The notes under the pieces were generated by a model. It saw only the letters and a list, made by a program, of their open reading frames with translations, was not told where the DNA came from and made no database searches. A stretch of DNA of 9,042 nt from Actinomycetota bacterium (lineage in GTDB: Bacteria > Actinomycetota > Thermoleophilia > Gaiellales > Gaiellaceae), in the NCBI GenBank assembly GCA_019236545.1, contig JAFAIV010000227.1, forward strand, positions 1-9,042, written 5' to 3'. The first letter of the stretch is position 1. Every line of letters begins with the position of its first letter. Positions 6,607 to 9,042 of the stretch are shown here, piece after piece. A program made the translations under genes and the position numbers.

Positions 6607-6779
6607 CGTCCGTGGACGAGGCGGCGGAGTCCCTCGGCACCAACGCGCTCGTGTGCGTCGAATGCCTCCGCGCGTGGACCGAGCCGGACGAGCGCTGGCG
6701 GATGTACCTCACCGATGACGACCCGCCCGAGGCGATCCCCTACTGCCCGGACTGCGCGGCGCGCGAGTTCGACTTCTAG
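6588..6779 (+). CDS. Small protein with two CxxC knuckles, 63 residues
   Basis: From GTG at 6588 to TAG at 6777-6779. A short helix is followed by CVEC (residues 27-30), a Trp-rich stretch with DERWRMYLTDDD, and CPDC (residues 52-55), ending in a short acidic and aromatic tail. The two knuckles about 22 residues apart form a rubredoxin- or zinc-ribbon-like site. I recall similar short unnamed proteins in Actinobacteria without a known function. The start overlaps the PAS gene by 19 bases; a second GTG at 6612 would give 55 residues and still keep both knuckles. The stop interlocks with the stop of the convergent gene in one CTAG. The coupling to the PAS gene hints at joint expression; everything beyond that is unknown. 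Confidence 0.75.
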   Translation: MAGRLLASVDEAAESLGTNALVCVECLRAWTEPDERWRMYLTDDDPPEAIPYCPDCAAREFDF

Positions 6780-7702
6780 CGGATCGCGATCTGGTCGCTT
6801 TCGCCGTTGTTGGCGCAGGTCGTCTCCTCCTTGGCGCAGTCCTCTTCGTTGACCGACCAGTAGACCTGCACGTGGTCGGCACCGTCGTGGAGCGCCTTCG
6901 CGCGCAGGGCCTGCGTCCACGTGAAGACGAAGGTGAACGTCTTCTCGGCATGGGGCTTGAGGGGAGGGATCACACAGCCGAACGCAGACTTGCCGCTGCA
7001 CCCTTCCGGGATGCGCGTCGCCAGAAACGGCTCGCCGGGGGCGAATAGGAACTCGAGCAGATCGTTGCTGTGGTAGACGATCAGGCTCGGCGCGGGGCCG
7101 TTGTTCACGACGCTGATCCTCACCGTGAACTGCTGGCTCCCCTTCGGCTTGGTGAGGACGAGCGGCGTCGCGATCTTCGCGTCGAGGTCGTAGAGCTCGC
7201 CGCCGGCCTCGGCCGTGGTGGTCTTGGGCGTCGTCGACCCGCCGGAGGCAGCGGGCTCGGTCCACGCGATGCTCCAGGCGATCGCCATCGCGCCGACCGC
7301 CGTCGAGCCGCTCGGCACGGTGACGGTCCAGGTGACGCGGAAGGTCGCTTCGCCCGGCTTCGGCGCGGCCTTGCCCCCGTCCGGGTCGGTCGCGGAGGCC
7401 GGCCATCCCTCGACCGTCGGCTGCGAGACGGTCGCGCCCGTGCAGGGCGGGCTCGGCGTGATCTGGAAGCTCGTCAGCTGCGGGTCGACCGCGTTCGACG
7501 GCAGATACGAGTCCTCCCAGTACTTCGTCGTCCCGGCGACGCAGACGTCGGCAGCGGGGATCGAGTCGGTGGCGGAGCCGTGGCATGCCGTACCGCTGCA
7601 GATCCGTGGGAAGGCCTGCGCGGGAGCAGCGACGAGGAGCGCGGCGCCGACACCGGCGGCCGCGACCGCGAGAGCCGCCGCAGAAGCTCGTAACCGCCGC
7701 AC
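6776..7702 (-). CDS. Secreted cysteine-rich protein with a DUF11-like domain, 308 residues
   Basis: GTG at 7702 begins a clear signal peptide (MRRLR, long Ala/Val core, APAQA|F at about residue 30). The mature protein has eight cysteines (35, 40, 54, 87, 235, 243, 289, 296), an even number suited to disulfides outside the cell. Residues about 190-285 look like an Ig-type beta sandwich of the DUF11/CARDB kind: VRISVVNNGPAPS, then a cysteine pair before PPLKPHAEKTFTF, matching the usual pattern of Cys, Cys, L-x-PG and alternating hydrophobics. Such domains are structural or adhesive in cell-surface proteins. There is no LPxTG motif and no C-terminal membrane helix, so it is probably released or held non-covalently. 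The N-terminus has CSGTACH, a C-x4-CH arrangement discussed in the findings. The frame is open far upstream, but the signal peptide and a promoter seven bases before 7702 fix the start. The function is unknown. Confidence 0.82.
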   Translation of the reverse strand: MRRLRASAAALAVAAAGVGAALLVAAPAQAFPRICSGTACHGSATDSIPAADVCVAGTTKYWEDSYLPSNAVDPQLTSFQITPSPPCTGATVSQPTVEGWPASATDPDGGKAAPKPGEATFRVTWTVTVPSGSTAVGAMAIAWSIAWTEPAASGGSTTPKTTTAEAGGELYDLDAKIATPLVLTKPKGSQQFTVRISVVNNGPAPSLIVYHSNDLLEFLFAPGEPFLATRIPEGCSGKSAFGCVIPPLKPHAEKTFTFVFTWTQALRAKALHDGADHVQVYWSVNEEDCAKEETTCANNGESDQIAIR

Positions 7703-7709
7703 GGGCGCG

Positions 7710-7739
7710 ACGCTATCGCGCCGCGCGGACGGCGGGCAA
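7710..7739 (-). promoter_or_regulatory. Promoter of the secreted cysteine-rich gene, probably leaderless
   Basis: On the minus strand TTGCCC (7739-7734) serves as a -35 box matching TTGACA at four positions. After 18 bases comes TAGCGT (7715-7710), a TAnnnT -10 box. Seven bases later is the GTG at 7702, so the mRNA would begin at or within a base or two of the start codon. There is no Shine-Dalgarno sequence. Confidence 0.55.
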
Positions 7740-7762
7740 GCGCGTGCAGCGGTCCGTTCCCG

Positions 7763-7787
7763 TAGGCTCTCGGCAACGTCAGGGGGG
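7763..7787 (+). promoter_or_regulatory. -10 element and Shine-Dalgarno site of the CEC-motif gene
   Basis: TAGGCT (7763-7768) fits TAnnnT and would start transcription near 7775. AGGGGGG (7781-7787) lies seven bases before GTG at 7795 and is a good ribosome binding site. In contrast to the leaderless candidates nearby, this gene has a short leader of about 20 bases. The site shares a 92-base divergent region with the promoter at 7710-7739. Confidence 0.5.
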
Positions 7788-7794
7788 CGAAGCG

Positions 7795-8313
7795 GTGGAC
7801 GACGATCACCTGCGCAGGCACGCGGCGCTGTTCGCCGAGAACGCGCGCCTGCGCGAGGCGGCGGTGTCGATGCGGGGGGAGCCGTCGCCGTCGTTCCTCG
7901 ACTTCGCCTGCGAGTGCGGCGCGCCCGACTGCGACGCCCACGTCCGCCTGACGCTCGACGAGTACGACGCGATCCGTGCGTCCGGCGAAGCAGTCGTCGC
8001 CGAGAGCCGCCGGCTCCGCGACGAGGCGCGCGCGCTGCACGCGCAGGCCCGCCTCCAGTACCGCCGTGCGGAGAGGAACATCGAGGCCGCCCGCAACGCC
8101 AGCCGCCTCCGGCACAAGGGTCCCCTCCACCTCGGCCCCGACGTCGTCTGGCAGGAAGACGCCGGCTGGCGCTTCGCGTGCCCGCTCGGCTGCGCGACCG
8201 TTCGCGGGGAGCACTTCCCGTCCGCAGCCGACGCGGGAGCTGCGGCGCGCGCACACTGGGACGCGGAGCGGGAACGCGAGCTCGCGGAGCTCTCGCGCGG
8301 CTACCGCGCCTGA
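7795..8313 (+). CDS. Putative metal-binding protein with CEC-x4-C motif and helical linker, 172 residues
   Basis: Start GTG at 7795 is supported by AGGGGGG seven bases upstream. An N-terminal helix leads to FACECGAPDCDAHVRLTLDEY (residues about 39-59), a Cys-Glu-Cys...Cys motif followed by a helix with EYDAIR. I recall this CEC signature as common in unnamed proteins of Thermoleophilia and related Actinobacteria. Residues about 65-105 are a strongly charged, Arg/Ala/Glu-rich helix, possibly a coiled coil. The C-terminal part has WRFACPLGC (residues about 123-131) and a final helix with AHWDAERERELAEL. Five cysteines in two clusters suggest one or two zinc sites; there is no signal peptide, so it should be cytoplasmic. 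The frame stays open upstream to 7585, but that part is antisense to the neighbouring secreted gene. Function unknown; a regulatory or scaffold role is only a guess. Confidence 0.8.
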   Translation: MDDDHLRRHAALFAENARLREAAVSMRGEPSPSFLDFACECGAPDCDAHVRLTLDEYDAIRASGEAVVAESRRLRDEARALHAQARLQYRRAERNIEAARNASRLRHKGPLHLGPDVVWQEDAGWRFACPLGCATVRGEHFPSAADAGAAARAHWDAERERELAELSRGYRA

Positions 8314-8323
8314 GCAACATCCG

Positions 8324-8353
8324 TTGACGGCGCCACCGGCGCAGCGATAGAAA
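8324..8353 (+). promoter_or_regulatory. Housekeeping-type promoter of the right-edge secreted protein gene
   Basis: TTGACG (8324-8329) matches the -35 consensus at five of six bases. An 18-base spacer leads to TAGAAA (8348-8353); GATAGA at 8346-8351 with a 16-base spacer is the alternative. The ATG at 8361 begins seven bases after TAGAAA and lacks a ribosome binding site, so the transcript is probably leaderless. The spacer holds a small inverted repeat (GCGCC-ACC-GGCGC, 8330-8342) that might be an operator. Confidence 0.6.
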
Positions 8354-8360
8354 CCGCCTC

Positions 8361-9042
8361 ATGCCGCGTCCATTGACAACCGCGCTCGTCGCGGGGCTCG
8401 CGCTGGCCGTTGCGGGCTTCCTCGTCGGCGGCGCGCTCGGCAAGGGCGCCACGCGCGCGGCCGCGTACACGTGTGACACGAGCAAGCAGGTCACGCTGCT
8501 CGACACGTCGAACGGCGACGCCGTCGGCAACGGAGGCACAGCCCCGACGTTCAGCACGAACGGCAAGGCGTACTGCCTCCACTACATCCAGACCTACCAC
8601 TGGAACGGCGGCAAGGGCCAGCCGCCGGGCACCCTCGGCCTGAAGCGCATCGGGGGCGGAGCAGGTCCCGGGATCGCGGCGGCCGTCGGCCCGGTCCAGG
8701 CGAAGGCGAGCTCGGGCCAGAACAACGCGCCGAACGTCAACTGGTACATGTACTTCGACACCCCGGCGCCGCCGCCGGTCATCGACGGGACCTACCAGTG
8801 CGAGGACTCCGGGACGGCGACCTGGTCGTCGAATCCGCAGTCGGGCGGCCGCGGGTTCTGCATCGTCCAGGGATATCTCGCGACGTCGAGCTCGGGCGGC
8901 GGCACGGGCGCGACGACCACGGGCGCCACGACGACGTCCACGACCCCGACGACGACCACGACCGAGAAGCCCAAGCCGTGCAAGTGCGACGGCATCACCG
9001 TGTCCCTCGACCCCACGCTCCTGCGGAACACGAAGCTGCGGC
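8361..9042 (+). CDS. Secreted protein with Thr-rich linker, unknown function, 3' end outside window
   Basis: From ATG at 8361 the frame is open for 227 codons to the window edge. Residues 1-35 are a signal peptide (PRPLTTALV, Ala/Leu core, RAAA|Y). The first domain (residues about 36-172) has Cys38, Cys72, Cys147 and Cys167, an YHWNGGKGQPPG segment near 79-90, a PNVNWYMYF segment and a GTYQCEDSGTATW...SGGRGF segment. This series resembles a beta-rich domain I have seen in secreted bacterial proteins (WN-x-G, NVNW, GTY, D-S, TW, SGG-x-GF), but I cannot name it. A Ser/Gly/Thr-rich linker (about 176-201) then leads into a second part beginning KPCKCDGITVSLDP, cut by the window end. The architecture suggests an exported modular protein. 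A strong promoter lies directly upstream. The function is unknown. Confidence 0.82.
   Translation, partial: MPRPLTTALVAGLALAVAGFLVGGALGKGATRAAAYTCDTSKQVTLLDTSNGDAVGNGGTAPTFSTNGKAYCLHYIQTYHWNGGKGQPPGTLGLKRIGGGAGPGIAAAVGPVQAKASSGQNNAPNVNWYMYFDTPAPPPVIDGTYQCEDSGTATWSSNPQSGGRGFCIVQGYLATSSSGGGTGATTTGATTTSTTPTTTTTEKPKPCKCDGITVSLDPTLLRNTKLR
8886..8963 (+). repeat. Low-complexity Ser/Gly/Thr-rich linker coding stretch
   Basis: ACG and ACC codons repeat in near-tandem runs, encoding a threonine-rich flexible linker between two domains of the secreted protein. Such linkers are common in exported actinobacterial proteins and may be O-glycosylated. The near-repeat DNA could vary in length between strains. 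Confidence 0.75.

Noticed and set aside
6604..6609. TAGCGT as a -10 box for a GTG at 6612
   Set aside because: Only two bases separate it from that GTG, too short for a transcript that includes the start codon. It is probably chance within coding sequence.
8330..8342. Rho-independent terminator after the CEC-motif gene
   Set aside because: The stem is only five base pairs, there is no T-tract, and it lies inside the promoter spacer of the next gene.
7703..8566. Minus-strand upstream extension of the secreted cysteine-rich protein
   Set aside because: It is Arg-rich, antisense to the CEC-motif gene, and would bury the signal peptide in the middle of the protein.

Overview
The window is very GC-rich, densely packed bacterial chromosomal DNA with frequent GTG starts, small cysteine-motif proteins and TAnnnT-type -10 boxes close to start codons. 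The style suggests an actinobacterium, most likely of the Thermoleophilia (Gaiellales/Solirubrobacterales). This is an inference from protein character, since no rRNA or other marker gene is present. I see no tRNA, rRNA, CRISPR array, insertion sequence or attachment site. No stretch over 300 bases lacks a gene; the longest gap is 92 bases (7703-7794).

Left region (1-3673): two leftward genes and one rightward gene diverge from a short AT-rich patch at about 2290-2298. Leftward are a secreted GH76-type glycosidase (alpha-1,6-mannanase family) and, 29 bases behind it, a CoA-acylating (methyl)malonate-semialdehyde dehydrogenase that runs off the left edge. Rightward is a class III PLP aminotransferase of the taurine/beta-alanine type. 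Aminotransferase plus semialdehyde dehydrogenase suggests omega-amino acid breakdown to acetyl-CoA or propionyl-CoA. The glycosidase between them is unexpected.

Middle region (3716-6779): a rightward run of tightly spaced or overlapping genes. In order they are a 42-residue zinc-ribbon protein, a 131-residue helical protein of unknown function, a class B penicillin-binding protein (PBP2-like transpeptidase for cell-wall elongation), a single-domain PAS protein, and a 63-residue protein with two CxxC knuckles. The stop codon of the last gene interlocks with that of the convergent gene in a CTAG.

Right region (6776-9042): a leftward secreted 308-residue protein with eight cysteines and a DUF11-like domain; a divergent 172-residue protein with a CEC-x4-C motif and a second cysteine pair; and a secreted protein with a Thr-rich linker that runs off the right edge.

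The best candidates for new biology are the three small cysteine-motif proteins around the PBP2/PAS genes, the two exported cysteine-rich proteins, and a recurring promoter layout in which the -10 box lies seven bases before the start codon, implying leaderless mRNAs.
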